DNA of 64,000 bases from Pogona vitticeps (Eukaryota; Chordata; Lepidosauria; Squamata; Agamidae): the NCBI RefSeq assembly GCF_051106095.1, contig NC_135789.1, positions 21,447,764 to 21,511,763 of the forward strand. The letters are read 5' to 3'. Below the pieces are notes generated by a model, which was given only the letters and a program-made list of their open reading frames with translations, was not told where the DNA came from and did not search any database. Both the position numbers and the translations under genes were made by a program. Each line of letters starts with the position of its first letter. The first letter of the stretch is position 1. Below, one piece after another: positions 10,350 to 22,119 of this stretch.

Positions 10350-11400
10350 TTTGGAAGAAATAAAATTGTGCTAATCCCCATAAACTGGTGTAGGGAAGGG
10401 AGCAAAACTTAATACTTGCCCCTATTCATTTCATTTTGGAGTCCTTATGCAATTATTTCTACGTCTCTTGACTCATAATCTGGTTCGGTTGTTCTTGATG
10501 TATGGAAAGAAAACCACAAAGCATGTGTTTTGATCGTTTAAGTCATCAAAACATGTTCTGCTCAAAGCTTTGTCCATTTCAATGCTATTTTTTTAAAAAA
10601 GTGTGAAAGGAAGACTTTTAAAAACAGGTTCTGAAACATGGAGGTTTTCCTCTTCTTTTGTTTCAAAAGGCAATGCTTTGTAGTCAGTTGCTAATGTATG
10701 TTGTAAATAATGTACATTTAATTTATTGCTACGGTAGCATCATGTATTTGTTACTGTATAAAAGAAATTCTAAAGAGTCAGAAATGTATATTTTGTTGCT
10801 TAACTGTGTCTTTGCAAAATTCACAATTGGAGAAAAAAAGATATTTTGTGTCCATCTGTCTCTCGCGCCTTTTGTTTGTGTTGACGTCTGGTAACTCGGG
10901 GACCGTTAGGGTTGGTATATATACATATATCCCGCTTCCTGTGGCAGAGAGTTCCACAGGCCATTGAGCCATGGTTTCTCGCGTAACCCTTTTTGGAAGA
11001 AAAAAAAGAAGAATTCAGAATTTCCTAAATATTTTCTGGAAGGCACCTTCCACAACACTCTACGCCCAACCAAAGGAAGGCATGTGTGTCCTGGAAGGAA
11101 AGGGTATGCATTGAACTGGAGGAACTGCAGTTGATTCGGTTCTGTTTTCATTAAACCCCATGTGATGCTTTCATTTGGGCTTCTTAGGATAACCCCCATG
11201 CAGCTCTGGAAAGATGGAAAAGGTGTTTCTGGCCTTCAGGAGTGGGGCTGTTATGACCCTCTGGGGAGCTGTCAGGTGACTCCTGGGGCTCCCTGTCAAG
11301 TCAGACTTCAGTCACACCAAAGGGTTTTTCTGCCCCGTTGACTCAGACTCAACTTGCAACTCAGAACTTCAGCTTCGGGCTTTGGACCTGGGACTTGGTA
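10350..11400. other. AT-rich unassigned sequence
   Basis: It has features of a 3' untranslated region (TGTAAATA at about 10698, several AT-rich elements) but no coding exon. Nothing else is recognised. Confidence 0.3.
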
Positions 11401-11424
11401 CCAAGGACTCGAACTCAGACCTTT

Positions 11425-12170
11425 CCTGCCAGAAAGTTATGTAGCCGCTGTAAGACTAACGAGCCCTCATTTTTCATCAGGTTTCATGTTCCTAAGCACA
11501 CGTCTTCAAGCGAACCGAGTGGTCCAGTCTCCAGAGGCTCTCTCCCTCTGGCTGCCCCTGCGCCCAACAATACGGGCGGCTCCTCATCTTTGTTTTGGTT
11601 TCCTCTCTCGCTCTCTTGCATCTGGACAGGAAGTGGCCACTTCTGGGGGAAGGAGCCACTGCTGGACGCCTAGGCCTTTCTCACACCCTGGTGCGGAGGC
11701 AAAGAACACAGGCTTGGAGGTGCTCTTTGGGGGTCTTTGACAAGCCGGACACATCCCAATTTGAAGAGACCCTTGTCCAGCAGGCCGAGGCAAAGAGGCC
11801 GTCCCACAACCAGCAAAATCAGGGAGCTGGACAGGGGACAGATGGTATCTGTCTTCAGTGTGGAAGGGATGGGCACTCTCTAATTGGCCTCCTCACCCAC
11901 GCTAGACACCATTCCAAGTCCTCTACTCAGAGCAGGTTACCATAGTCTTTCCAGACTGAAGGATGCCTACTACGAAGTTTGTCTGTAATGTTTATAATAA
12001 AATTGCTTCCAAGCTATGGAAGATCTACAGATTCTACAGGAAAATTCAAGTACTATGAACCAAAGTCTCTTCCTTCTTTGCTCCCAAAAGGAGAGAGAAT
12101 AATATTTATGTTGTGCAGTAACGACTAACGACCCCCGTGTGGCCCTGGGCAAGATGCACAGCCCCAGGAT
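11425..12170 (+). repeat. Block duplicated at 43556-44325; contains LINE-like zinc-knuckle coding end
   Basis: About 750 bases match 43556-44325 in the same orientation with few differences. The open frame ending at 11943 closes with ICLQCGRDGHS, then GLLTHARHHS and a stop. This resembles the C-terminal Cys/His segment that ends some LINE proteins (C-x2-C-G-R...GL..H). Sequence to the right (AGACTGAAGGATGCCTACTA, then a poorly A-rich end) could be the 3' end of that element. The copy at 43.6 kb differs at the putative zinc ligands as well. Confidence 0.55.
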
Positions 12171-12179
12171 GCCCCCCCA

Positions 12180-12437
12180 TCCTTGGTAAGCAAGGGGAGG
12201 GCGCGAAAACGCTGCGCGCCACCATTTCGGCTGTTCCAGCGGCCATTTTGGACCCGCCGAACAGCTGATCCGCGGGTCGCAAAGCAAAGGTCGATAAGCG
12301 AAATGCTTACCGATCTTCGCTATGCGAGTTTCGGCCATAGAGGCTGACGCGATGCCTCCACATTAGCGATCCCGGAAAAGGGATCGCTATGCAGATTCAT
12401 CACTATACGAGGCGCTCGATAAGCGAGGCACCACTTA
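12180..12437. mobile_element. Fragment of a TA-flanked DNA transposon (same family as 34400-34828)
   Basis: The right end reads GCGAGGCACCACT followed by TA, the inverted form of CAGTGGTGCCTCGC. The inside has the same ATTTTGG, GCGATCGC-like and CTTACCGAT patches as the full element at 34400-34828. The left terminus is missing. It sits at the edge of the block shared with 44.3 kb. Confidence 0.6.
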
Positions 12438-12439
12438 TC

Positions 12440-13725
12440 GTAAAAGCCAAGTTTCCTAAGAAACTGCTTTACCACGGGACAGAGAGGGTCCGGAATGATC
12501 AGCTCCTTTAACAGGCAAAATCGGGTCCATTAATTTTACCCTAGGGCAGCTGAGCACTCTTTCTCCCAAGTCTGACTCGATTTAAGAAAGAACATAGGCA
12601 CTTACAGGAGTTCTAGGGAATCTAATCTTCCTAGTACTCTTTAATATGTAGAACCCAAATGGTAGCATTAAGTAAACGTGGCCGTATTGAGCACATCAAT
12701 CTAAAGAAGCCAATTAACTATTGTAGCTTATGGTCTATCCAAGAAGCCAACTTCCAGACATTTAGCATTTTTATAATTTTATTAGAAAAATATAAAGATT
12801 AGAAAGAAATTTGTTTAAGCAAGTAAAACAAGACATATTTCCATAACCAATTATTTCCAACCCCAGCCATCACCCAAAGACAGAATTCCTCTATTAAAAA
12901 ATGAAAATAACAAACCACTAACTATTATAATTAGAGGAAGGCTGACCTTCTCTCCAATTCTAGTAAAACTACATTTTCAACAAAACTGTAGATTCTATTA
13001 GGTAGAAGTCAGTCTTACTGTCCTTTCCAAAAATAAAGTGCTTCTGAAGTCCATCTTCTAACTCTCTCCGTGCTGGAAAACCTCCTCTCCTCTCATGCTG
13101 GAATTCTTTCTCTTCTCATTTTCATGAGTCTTAAATAAGGAGTTATGTCCTTGCTCCTTCTGAGCTAAGATAGTTGCATGGTTACAAGATAAAGGTCACC
13201 TTGAGCTGCACAGAGCTTTTGCAAACTGCAAAAGAAACCGTCCTTGGGAATTTTACCTCTCTAACTCACACACAGAAATCAAAAAGATTTTTCAAGACTA
13301 ACTTTGTACCTATAAAGTAAACCACTATTTAACTTTCATAAACAAGTTCATCATACCACTGTACTTAAGAATCTGCTGCAAAGAACTGGAAAACCCACTC
13401 AAGCCAGCTTTTGAGGCAAAACTGAGAACTGTAACAGGGAGTTAAAAAGGGAACACAATTTCGTTCTGTTCTTCTTTAGGAGTTATATGACATTAGATAC
13501 AGGACCATGTTGCATCTCCTTCCCACAATATTCCTTCTATGGTTATTTGCAGTGAACATGTGTAAAAAAAACCCCTACCATTCAGGGCAAGAGACTTCCC
13601 TTCAGCTTCAAGCCCTGCTATCAAAATTACAAGCTCTTATCCACACTTGTCATCTTTACTAAATGTGTGCATTATTTTAAAAAATATATTTTCCGGTCAC
13701 ATCTCAACAAAAATATTCCATGTTA
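12440..13725. other. AT-rich unassigned sequence
   Basis: No splice-consistent exon, element terminus or array can be supported. It may be an old, unrecognised repeat or plain intergenic DNA. Confidence 0.4.
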
Positions 13726-13915
13726 TTTCCAACATGACAGCATAGCTTAATGGTTGGACTGTGGGAGCAGGACAGCTCAGAGGGCCCGGGTTCAAATGTC
13801 CACTTGTCCATTGGATGACCTTGGGCCCATCGCTCTCTTTCAGTCTAACTCCTGACACAGAATTCTCCTGAGGATTAAACATGGGGAGGAAAGCCAAGGA
13901 TACGACTTTGAATTC

Positions 13916-16188
13916 TTTTTTTTTTCATTGTTCATTGAGTCTTTAATCTTTATAATTTCATCACTGGAAGCATAAAAGTTATATAATTCTTCCGTAGCCA
14001 TTTTTATCTTCTCAATATTCCACTGTAATCTTGCTTTTGCATTTTCTTCATTAACCTTCACAGCTGCAACATAACTCCTTTAATATGAATACAAGACTAG
14101 TTATCTGAGAATATTTATATTGTGGAATGTAGTGTTGGCCAACATTATCTACAGAATTTCTTATATCATGCTCTGCCACTGAAGAGGGCTAAAATGAATT
14201 CCGAGCCCCAGACATTTTTTTTCTACCCTGAGTAGCTTTTTTTTTTAGTAAGAAATTTATTTATTTATTTCTAAAGAATGAAAAGACAATCGAACATTTT
14301 ACAAATATTAAATACAAAACTATTCCCCACTCTTCTCCAATTCACATATATATACCTTTACCCATCACCTTTTTTAAAAAAATTGACCAACAATCGAAGT
14401 CTCTTTTGAAACCACATGTCTCCATTTTATCGGCATATTTTAACAATGGCTTCCAGTTTTCTGTGAATTTACTATGGCTTATTTCGCCTCTATGTACTCT
14501 AACTTTATTCGTCATTTTTTCCATCAACAATGTATGCCATATTTTACTTGTGAATGCTTGCAGTGAGAGATCTTGGGCTTTTTTCCAATTTTTAGCTATT
14601 TCAGATCTTGCGGTGCCTATGAGATTTGCAATTAATTCTTTGTATTGTAGTTTGTATTGTAGTTTGTATTGTAGGTATCAAATGATGGTAATAAAATTAA
14701 GAAGCTATTACAGAGATCAGGTTTAATCGATGGCTGGAGGTATTTAAACCCTAAAGTGAGAGAATATACATATTTTTCTAAAAGATATTGTACTTATTCA
14801 AGAATCGATCACTTTCTTGTATCAGAGACTTTAGCCCCAAATCTGGACAAAATACAGTTTGCCCCTGAAATAGCCTCTGATTGTGCACCATTAAAACTTT
14901 CTTGGGTTAGTGAAGTAAAGAGTAAATCTAGAATTTGGAGAGTGAGCCCTAATGTGCGTTTAAATATAGAAATCATTGGAAAAATAAAGAAAGAAATTTA
15001 AAAATTTTATGAAATAAATGATACTGTAGAAATAAAATCAGCATTGCTATGGGATGCCCTAAAAGCCTACCTAAGAGGAATTTTTATTATGGAAACCTCT
15101 AGAATAAAGAAAGAACGAAATAAGCTCCAAGAACAATTAGAAAGTAAAATAAAAAAATTAACAGAACAACATAAACAACTAGGAACCAAGAATATACTTA
15201 ATGAATTAACAAAAACTAGAGCAGAGTTAGAAGCATTGCAAAGGTTCATACAGCTATGAACTACTTAAAGAGAGAATATTATGAACATGGAAATAAAAAC
15301 ACTAAACTGCTATCACATGCAGTTAAAAAGAGGGCAGCAAAAAGAACAATTGTTTCATTAAAAACGAAGGAAGGAATAACGGTAAATTCGCAGCAACAAA
15401 TACTCTCTACATTCATGGAATATTATAAAGATTTATATAAATCAGAAGTAACACCGGACATAAATACTAAAAAATTTATACAAACATTACCAATAAACCA
15501 AATTTTAGAGGAACATAAAGACTATTTAAATAGTCCAATAACAAAAACTGAGACAAATTCAGTTATTAAAAAACTTAAGAAAGGAAAAGCACCAGGCTGT
15601 GATGGACTCACAGCTGATTTCTATAAAGTATGGGAAGAAGATGTCATAGAACATCTTCTAAAGCTATTTAACTCAATTCTGGGAGGTGACAAAATACCAG
15701 AGTCATGGCATACGGCCACAATAATAACTATATTGAAACCAGAAAAAGACCCAATGTTTCCTTCATCTTACAGACCTATAACACTGCAAAATCAAGATCA
15801 AAAAATTTTTTTCAACAATACTGGCACAAAGATTCAGTAGTTTTGTAACTAAATATGTTCATACAGACCAATATGGCTTTATGCCAGGAAGACAAATGTG
15901 TGATGCTATCCGGAGAGTATTGAATATTATATACACAGCCAATAAAGAAAAAAAGAAGATAGAAATACGCTCACTGGATGCTCTTAAGGCCTTTGACCGG
16001 GTGGAATGGAAATTCATGTTTGATCTGTTGGAAAAAATGAATATGGGTAAAAACTTTATTAAAGTTTTAAAGGAATTATATATAGGAGCAGGTGCTACGG
16101 TACTTATTAATGGATTGCAATCTGAAAAATTTACACTGTTTAGGGGAACTAGACAAGGCGATCCCTTGTCTCCAATCCTATTTGCATT
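13916..16188. mobile_element. L1 insertion with 5' inversion (twin priming) and 17-bp target duplication
   Basis: The target repeat GAT(A/G)CGACTTTGAATTC lies at 13899-13915 and 16189-16205 with one mismatch. A T-run right after the left copy is the poly-A tail of a minus-strand insertion. From about 14690 down to 13920 the minus strand encodes the L1 ORF2 C-terminus (IAKNWKKAQDLSLQAF, then TENWKPLLKYADKMETCGF). From about 14690 up to 16188 the plus strand encodes endonuclease and reverse transcriptase in the opposite orientation (SRIDHFLVS near 14800, KKGKAPGCDGLTADFY near 15577, LDALKAFDRVEW near 15975, RGTRQGDPLSPILFAL near 16142). Head-to-head parts in a single target duplication are the hallmark of twin priming. 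The middle of ORF2 between the two parts is missing. Confidence 0.88.
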
Positions 16189-16200
16189 GATGCGACTTTG
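14756..16200 (+). pseudogene. L1 ORF2 segment (endonuclease end to reverse transcriptase), inverted part
   Basis: L1-type reverse transcriptase in several frames. Finger motif GKAPGCDGLTADFYK lies near 15583 and YRPITLQN near 15772. The first catalytic block carries LDALKAFDRVEW, where 'DAxKAFDRVEW' is the L1 signature, and the RQGDPLSP block follows. Several stops and frameshifts are present (for example after 14998 and around 15838). The YADD block is absent because the fragment ends at the insertion boundary. It is non-functional. Confidence 0.8.
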
Positions 16201-16209
16201 AATTCAGAG

Positions 16210-16850
16210 GCAGGAGGGAATAACCGGCTGGATAGAAATAAATTGTTTTGTATCCTTCAGGCAAGATTTAAAAAAAAAAAATCTCACTTCAGCAGGAAAG
16301 GCGGCTGCTGCTTGTCCAAATTCTGAGTAGATGGGGTTAAGATTCTGCTTTTGGTCTCTCTCCAAACAGCCGCAGGAATGGGGGAGCCCCATGAAAACAA
16401 ACAAGTAGGAAATGAGCATAATTGGAAAGTACCATGCTGAGCCCTTCACTCGCTGATGACAGCTGTGCCACTCCCATGAATATCGTGTGTTCGGCTTGGT
16501 AAGAAGTCAGACGTGCCTTGGTTTTTCATTCTCTGAGGGAATCTCAGAAGCACTCTGGTATCATAGTCCCTGACATCACCCCTGTATGCTGAACAGCATT
16601 TGAAGGCTGTCCTTATAAACAAAGAAGGCGTGGAACATGAGTGTGGTGGGGTTTTCATCGGTGCGTCTGGAAGATGGCCGCTGACGGCAGGGAGGCCCAG
16701 GGATGGGTTGGCAGGCAGCTTCCTTTTCCCTTTCCCTTCTCCCCTGCGGGCGAGCACTCCTTCCCTCCCGGCTGGGTCGGGTAGGACTGTAAAACCCAGC
16801 AAGGAGCGCCGCCGCCGCGCCCCCTGCTGCTGCTGCTGCTGCTGGTGCTG
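16210..16850. other. Unassigned, GC-rich right half with a CTG run
   Basis: 16640-16830 is CpG-rich and ends in a (CTG)n run at about 16824-16850. AAGATGGCCGCTGACGG at about 16671 is YY1-like. It borders the left edge of duplicated block A at 16852. No coding exon could be supported. Confidence 0.3.
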
Positions 16851-16993
16851 CTGGAAACAGAAAGAAAACCTTAGTGTTGATTATTGGAATAAAAATTGGA
16901 ATAAAGATTGATTGGCCCCCTGCCTGTAATAACCTCAAGGCAGGGCATGTGGCAGGGTCAAGTTTTAATTGGCAGGCAAAGTGAGCAGGAATA

Positions 16994-17274
16994 CCCTGTT
17001 TTCCTGAAAATAAGACCTACCACGAAAATAAGCCCTAGTATGATTTTTCGGGATGCTCGTCATATAAGCCCTACCCCAAAAATAAGCCCTCGTTAAGTGA
17101 AAGCCCACCCATCATCCTTATGAGGCAACCAGGAGAAGATGACAGGACTGCATTTGAATCCATGTAGATGGTTGTACATGAAAAATAAATAAATCATCCT
17201 CTGAAAATAAGCCCTAATGCATTTTTGGAGCAAAAATTAATATAAGACCCTGTCTTATTTTTGGGGAAACAGGG
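16994..17274. mobile_element. TA-flanked miniature inverted-repeat element
   Basis: The ends are CCCTGTTTTCCTGAAAATAAG and its inverse CTTATTTTTGGGGAAACAGGG, with TA on both sides. The inside repeats AATAAGCCCTA several times. The orthologous copy in block C is at 50516-50796, so insertion predates the duplication. A partial relative lies at 21720-21945 and a short one at about 39148-39240. The superfamily is not certain; TA flanks suit mariner-like elements. Confidence 0.8.
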
Positions 17275-17658
17275 TAGATTCTGTGGCACCTTCACCAGGA
17301 GACACTGGGCTCCTGCCACAGCCCGACGTGGCACCTTGAGCGCCAGACGAGGAACTCAGTCCATGGTTCGATCCGCGCAAGGCTTGCGTGCGTATGATTT
17401 TATGCCCCCCCCCCAGGTGGGCACAAGAAGATCTAGCCGAGGGCCAAGAGAAGGCGATCGGAGGAGCCCACCTCTGGTCAAAAACAGCCCCATGGTCTCC
17501 ACATTTTCATTCGTTTTTAATTTTACCTGTATTTCAGGGAGGTCCATAATTTTAAACCGTGCAACACTCTGGAGCGGATATAGAAAGGAACACATGGAAC
17601 CAGCGCCCCAAACAGCCCTTGTCAAGGAGCGCACAAAGGGCCTTTCTCTCTTTCCTGG

Positions 17659-17661
<3 letters not shown>

Positions 17662-17694
<33 letters not shown>
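17662..17694. repeat. (CT)n microsatellite in block A
   Basis: The same position in block C (51185-51226) carries a longer array. Confidence 0.95.
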
Positions 17695-17696
<2 letters not shown>

Positions 17697-18004
17697 CATG
17701 CATTATGATCAGCAAGCCTTTCAGCTTACGTATTATGGGATTAATTCCTTTTTAAAATCTCACCTGTCCATCACCTAAGCCTTTTAAATGAAATGGCGGG
17801 AAGTGATGCGCACCAGAATCCTCTGTGGCGCTCCTGAGCTGGCATCGCCTCCACACACCCTAAAACCCCTTCCTCTCCCAGGCGGGGGGGGGGAGAGGAA
17901 AAAACCCTCCTAAAATATGGACATCCCGATTCTTTCACCCTTGTTTGCACTCAGGCGCGGGGGGGGGGGGACATGGGCTTGTTAGGGTGGATTTGATGTC
18001 CATA

Positions 18005-18052
18005 TCCATCTATCTATCTGCCTGCCTGCCTGCCTGCCTGCCATCTATCCGA
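18005..18052. repeat. Compound TATC/TGCC array in block A
   Basis: A short array next to the last exon of gene copy A. The same place holds long GATA/GACA-type arrays in blocks B (27256-27348) and C (51297-51559). Confidence 0.9.
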
Positions 18053-18070
18053 CGCCCTCCCCTTCCTCAC

Positions 18071-20854
18071 CTGAGTTATGAAGCAGTCCAGTCCATGGGC
18101 TCCTCCTCCGCATAGGAGGAAGGAGCCCAATCCATCGGTTCCTCAGCTGCTGTTCCCGACGGGCTCCATTCCATCGGCTCTGCTGCTTTGGGGACAGAAA
18201 GAAGAGTCCAAGTTCTCCCAGCAGACACTGACTAGATAAGTAACTAATGAACTAACCAACTCACTAACAGCCCTATCATGACGGGTTGAGCCCAAAGGAT
18301 CCCTTGGTGGCAAATTCTACTCCCCACCCCCATTCTAGGCTCCCTAGGACCTTGGATTATGAGGGGGCACAATGAGTGTGGGGTTTGCCAGCATGGGGTG
18401 CGGGGCCCCACTTGGGCCATTCCCACTGGGGAAACCGACACACATCTGTGCCCCCTCCACCCTCACCCGTGGGACTGTCAAAGGCAGGGAAGCTCCCTGG
18501 CCAAGCCTCTAGGGTGCCCCACAGCCCTCCCTTCTGGACCGATGGGGCTGGGAGCCCAGAGCCTCACCGGGCACCCATCCTGGCTGGGCAGGGAACCCAC
18601 CCAGGAAGGGCCTGAGGGTGCACCCGCCTGGAAACCCACTGCCTCCACCTTCTCAGACACCCCCCAAAGGGCGGTGGCTACCCACCCACCCCACGGACCG
18701 GGTGGAGGGAGACCACCCCCGACTCCTGGCCCCCCTGCCCAAGGCCCCACCTGAAGGAGCCGGAGGAGCCTGCCTCGAGGATCCGATGGATGGAGCCACC
18801 AGGGACCCGTTGGCTTTCCTTTTGCGCGATGGCGCATTCACCCTGCAGAAATGGGGAGAAGTGGGGTGGGGGGAGATACCATAGCGAGTCAAGAGATAAA
18901 AGGAACATGAGGTACATTTGGCTCTGGAGTTCAAAATGAAGCAGGGCAAAGGCTAATAGAGTTTTGTCAAGAGAACAAGCTGGTCATCACAAACACTCTT
19001 TTCCAACAACACAAGAGGCGACTCTGCACATGGACATCACCAGATGGGCAATACCGAAATCAGATCAGTTAATGTTCTCTGCAGCCAAAGATGGAGAAGC
19101 TCTATACAGTCAGCAAAAACAAGACCTGGAGCTGATTGTGGCTCTGATCATCAGCTTCTCATAGCAAAATTCAAGCTTAGACTGAAGAGAGCAGGAAAAA
19201 CCACTGGGCCACTCAGGTATAGTCTAAACCAAATCCCTTACGAATACACAGTGGAAGTGAAGAACAGATTTAAGGAACTCGATTTGGTGGACAGAGTGCC
19301 TGAAGAACTTTGGATAGAGGCTCGTAACATTGTGCAGGAGGCAGCAATAAAAACCATCCGAAAGAAAAGGAAATGGAAGAAAGCAAAGTGGCTGTCCAAC
19401 GAGGCCTTACAAATAGCAGAGAAGAGAAGGGAAACCAAATGCAGGGGAGATTGGGAAAGTTGCAGAAAATTGAATGCAGACTTCCAAAGAATAGCAAGGA
19501 GAGACAAGAGGGCCTTCTTAAATGAACAATGGAAAGAAATAGAGGAAAAGAATAGAAAGGGAAAAACCAGAGATCTGCAAAAATGGACATGATAAAGGAC
19601 AAAAATGGGAGGGACCTAACAGAAGCAGAAGACATCAAGAAGAAGTTGCAAGAATACACAGAGGAATTATACCAGAAAGGTTTGGATATCCTGGACAACC
19701 CAGATAGTGTGGTTCCTGACCTTGAGCCAGACATCCTGGAGAGCAAAGTCAAGTGGGCCTTAGAAAGCATGACTAACAACAAGGCCAGTGGAGGTGATGG
19801 GATTCCAGTTGAACTATTAAAATCCTAAAAGATGATGCTGTAAAGGTGCTACATTCAATGTGGCAGCGAGTTTGGAAAACTCAGCATTGACCAGAGGATA
19901 GGAAAAGATCAGTCTACATCCCAATCCCAAAGAAGGGCAGTGCCAAAGAATGCTCCAACTACCGTGGAATTGCACTGATTTCACACGCTGGCAAGGTTAT
20001 GCTCAAAATCCTCCAAGGTACGGTTCAGCAGGATGTGGACCGAGAACTCCCAGAAGTACAAGCTGGATTCCGAAGGGGCAGAGGAACTAGGGACCAAATT
20101 GCTAACATGCACTGGATTATGGAGAAAGCCAGGAAGTTCCAGAAAAACATCTACTTCTGCTCCATTGACTATGCAAAAGCCTTTGACTGTGTGGACCACA
20201 GCAAACTATGGCAAGTCCTTAAAGAAATGGGAGCTCCTCACCACCTTATCTATCCCCTGAGACATCTATATGTGGGACAGGAAGCAACAGTTAGAACAGG
20301 ATATGGAACAACTGATTGATACAAAATTGGAAAAGGAGTACGACAAGGCTGTATATTGTCCCCCTGCTTATTTAAATTATATGCAGAATACATCATGCGA
20401 AAGGCTGGACTGGATAAATCCCAAGCCGAAATTAAGATTTCCAGAAGAAATATCAAAAACCTCAGATTTGCAAACAATACCACCCTGATGGCAGAAAGTG
20501 AGGATTAATGAAGGAACCTCTTAATGATGGTGAAGGAGAGCGCAAAAAATGGTCTGAAGCTCAATATAAAAAAAAAACTAAGATTGTGGCCACTGGTCTC
20601 ATCACCTCCTGGCAAATAGAAGATATGCAGGCACTGACAGATTTTACTTTCTTGGGCTCCATGATCACAGCAGATGGTGACAGCAGCCACGAAATTAAAA
20701 GACCCCTGCTTCTTCGGAGGAAAGTGATGACAAACCTAGACAGCATCTGGAAAAGCTATGTTTTTTCCTGTAGTGATTTATGGAAGTGAGAACTGGACCA
20801 TAAAAAAGGCTGTCCGCCGAAGAATGGATGCTTTCGAATTGTGCTGGTGGTGAC

Positions 20855-20885
<31 letters not shown>

Positions 20886-21005
20886 GCGCCCCCCACCCCC
20901 CGCACTGTCCCTTCACCCCAGGAGACCGGCCAGGTTACCTTACCTGGCCTGAACCTGAACGAGGGTCACAGAGGGGAAGAGCCATCCCGTGAAGGGCTGT
21001 GCCAT
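18071..21005 (-). CDS. Unrecognised four-exon gene, copy A (EPMDW-tail protein, 114 aa)
   Basis: The minus-strand gene model has coding exons 21005-20944 (ATG, 62 nt), 18842-18751 (92 nt), 18547-18467 (81 nt) and 18185-18076 (110 nt, TAA). Donors are GTAAGG, GTGGGG and GTGAGG; acceptors are ATTTCTGCAG, GGCTCCCAG and GTCCCCAAAG. Phases agree at all three joins. Exon 1 begins MAQPFTGWLFPSVTLVQVQA. Exon 2 gives a basic, nuclear-signal-like [10 protein letters not shown]. Exon 3 holds KGGLWGTLEAWPGSFPAFDS. Exon 4 repeats EPMEW, EPMDW, EPMDW in an acidic tail ending WTAS. A donor-like GTGAGG five bases after the stop hints at a 3' UTR intron. I recognise no family and infer no function beyond possible nuclear location. 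Intron 1 holds an antisense BovB. The model rests on splice sites and on two sister copies with the same structure. Confidence 0.72.
18884..20885 (+). mobile_element. BovB LINE in intron 1 of gene copy A
   Basis: It reads from the endonuclease middle ([19 protein letters not shown] near 18966, [13 protein letters not shown]) through the reverse transcriptase ([15 protein letters not shown] near 19780, [18 protein letters not shown] near 20063, CSIDYAKAFDCVDHSKLW near 20157). It ends in an (AAC)n tail at about 20860-20884. Several frameshifts and stops are present, the part between about 20840 and the tail is deleted, and the catalytic FADD reads FANN at about 20465. It lies antisense to the host-like gene and matches blocks B and C, so it inserted before they split. 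Confidence 0.88.
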
Positions 21006-21260
21006 TGTCGCCAATATGATGAAGGGGAGGACGCAAAAGAGGTTGGAAGGAGCAGGAAGTGGGAAAAGGGCAGGAGAAAGGAGGAAGAGCAGCTAGCTGG
21101 CAGGGAAGGTTGGCGACAGTGAATAACGGTCCACGGAATCCCTTCAGACAACTGACCAATAAGCATGGGCAGGGGCAGGTCGCTAAGCGGAATGCCCCAA
21201 ACAGGGGTCGCCCTGAGCAACGGTGGAAACCGCTTTCGCTTTTATGTAAATTTTAAAGGT
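21006..21260 (-). promoter_or_regulatory. Likely promoter of gene copy A: CCAAT box and RFX X-box-like site
   Basis: Upstream of the minus-strand ATG lie an inverted CCAAT (plus strand 21156-21160) and GTCGCC-CTG-AGCAAC at 21207-21221, which fits the RFX X-box form GTNRCC-N-RGYAAC. Both recur in blocks B and C at matching distances. The X-box is known from cilium and testis gene promoters; its use here is inference. Confidence 0.45.
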
Positions 21261-21719
21261 TTTATGCCATGCATAACACCATTTCCTGGTGTTACTTTTA
21301 TTTATTTCTTTAAATTCCAAGGTACAATAACAGATTCGGCCACTAGGGGGTCTCTATACAGCATTAGATCTGCACCCCATTTATTTGTTGAACAAAAAAT
21401 CTGCACGTCTTTCAAAATTATTCAACAGGTCCTCTATTTATACAGTTTGTACGTTAGGTACGGAATACCTCCCTACATTCATCAGGTATTGTAGCAAACG
21501 CTGGCCTTTTTTTCATTCCAGTCGTTTCTTGACGGGCACAGGTATTTCCCCCCACTTTTTAGCCATTTCTGCCCGTGGGCTGCAGTTAATGTAAGCAAGC
21601 CTTCTGCCCGCATGGGACTGCAAGATTCATGAGAGGCTTCTCTCCTTCTGCCTGCCTCTTCTCTCATGAAATCCTAAATTGTTGTTGAAAACAAACTTAC
21701 CTTCAGAAATCTTACCGTG

Positions 21720-21945
21720 TCCCCCCCCCAAAAAATAAGGCAGGGTCTTATATTCATTTTTGCTCCAAAAATGCATTAGTGCTTATTTTCAGGGGATGTT
21801 CTATTTTTTTTCATGTACAACCATCTAAATTGATTCAAATACAATCCTGTCATCTTCTTCTGGCTGCTGCACAAGGGTGAAGGGCGGTGGTTTCACTTCA
21901 GTAGGGCTTATTTTTGGAGTAGGGCTTATATGTCATATTTACTGA
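21720..21945. mobile_element. Degraded TA-type miniature element, relative of 16994-17274
   Basis: AGGCAGGGTCTTATATTCATTTTTGCTCCAAAAATGC and AGGGCTTATTTTTGGAGTAG are the inverse of the element at 16994-17274. The right terminus is lost. Confidence 0.65.
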
Positions 21946-22119
21946 AAGCAGGAAATCCTGAAACGAACACTGGATGCACACCAAAAGCTCTTTTTACATT
22001 GAAGGACTGATCATACAAAACTGTAATATTGAGAATCCTGATAATCTGTTTTGAAAAAGTAGAATGTCTATTTTTCTTAAATTGTATTTGTAACATATGT
22101 ACACAACCACAAATAAGTT

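Larger units (their letters stand above)
13728..16255 (+). mobile_element. tRNA-derived SINE split by an L1
   Basis: The left part at 13728-13915 has a tRNA-like head (ATAGCTTAATGGTTGGACTG, box B GGGTTCAAATGTCC) and a body (TGGATGACCTTGGGCCCATC). The right part at 16189-16255 continues with AGAGGCAGGAGGGAATAACC and GGCTGGATAGAAATAAATTG, an L2/MIR-like tail. The two halves are separated by the L1 at 13916-16188 and flanked by its target duplication. Confidence 0.7.
16852..21590. repeat. Paralogous block A
   Basis: The left part (16852-18050) matches 50371-51560 of block C. The middle (18000-20930), with gene exons and BovB, matches blocks B and C. The right part (20880-21590) matches 30520-31215 of B closely and 54916-55650 of C more loosely. 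All matches are in the same orientation. A and B resemble each other most in exon 1 and the promoter. Confidence 0.9.

Noticed and set aside
13728-13800. tRNA gene
   Set aside because: It has tRNA-like boxes A and B but continues into a SINE body with an L2-like tail. The tRNA-like stretches at 4960-5118, 57170-57412 and 58236-58470 were rejected for the same reason.
18467-18547. Alternative longer exon 3 starting at CCCTGCCCAG
   Set aside because: Copies A and C have a stop (CGGTGAGG) in the needed frame before the chosen acceptor. The acceptor at CTCCCAG keeps the phase in all three copies.
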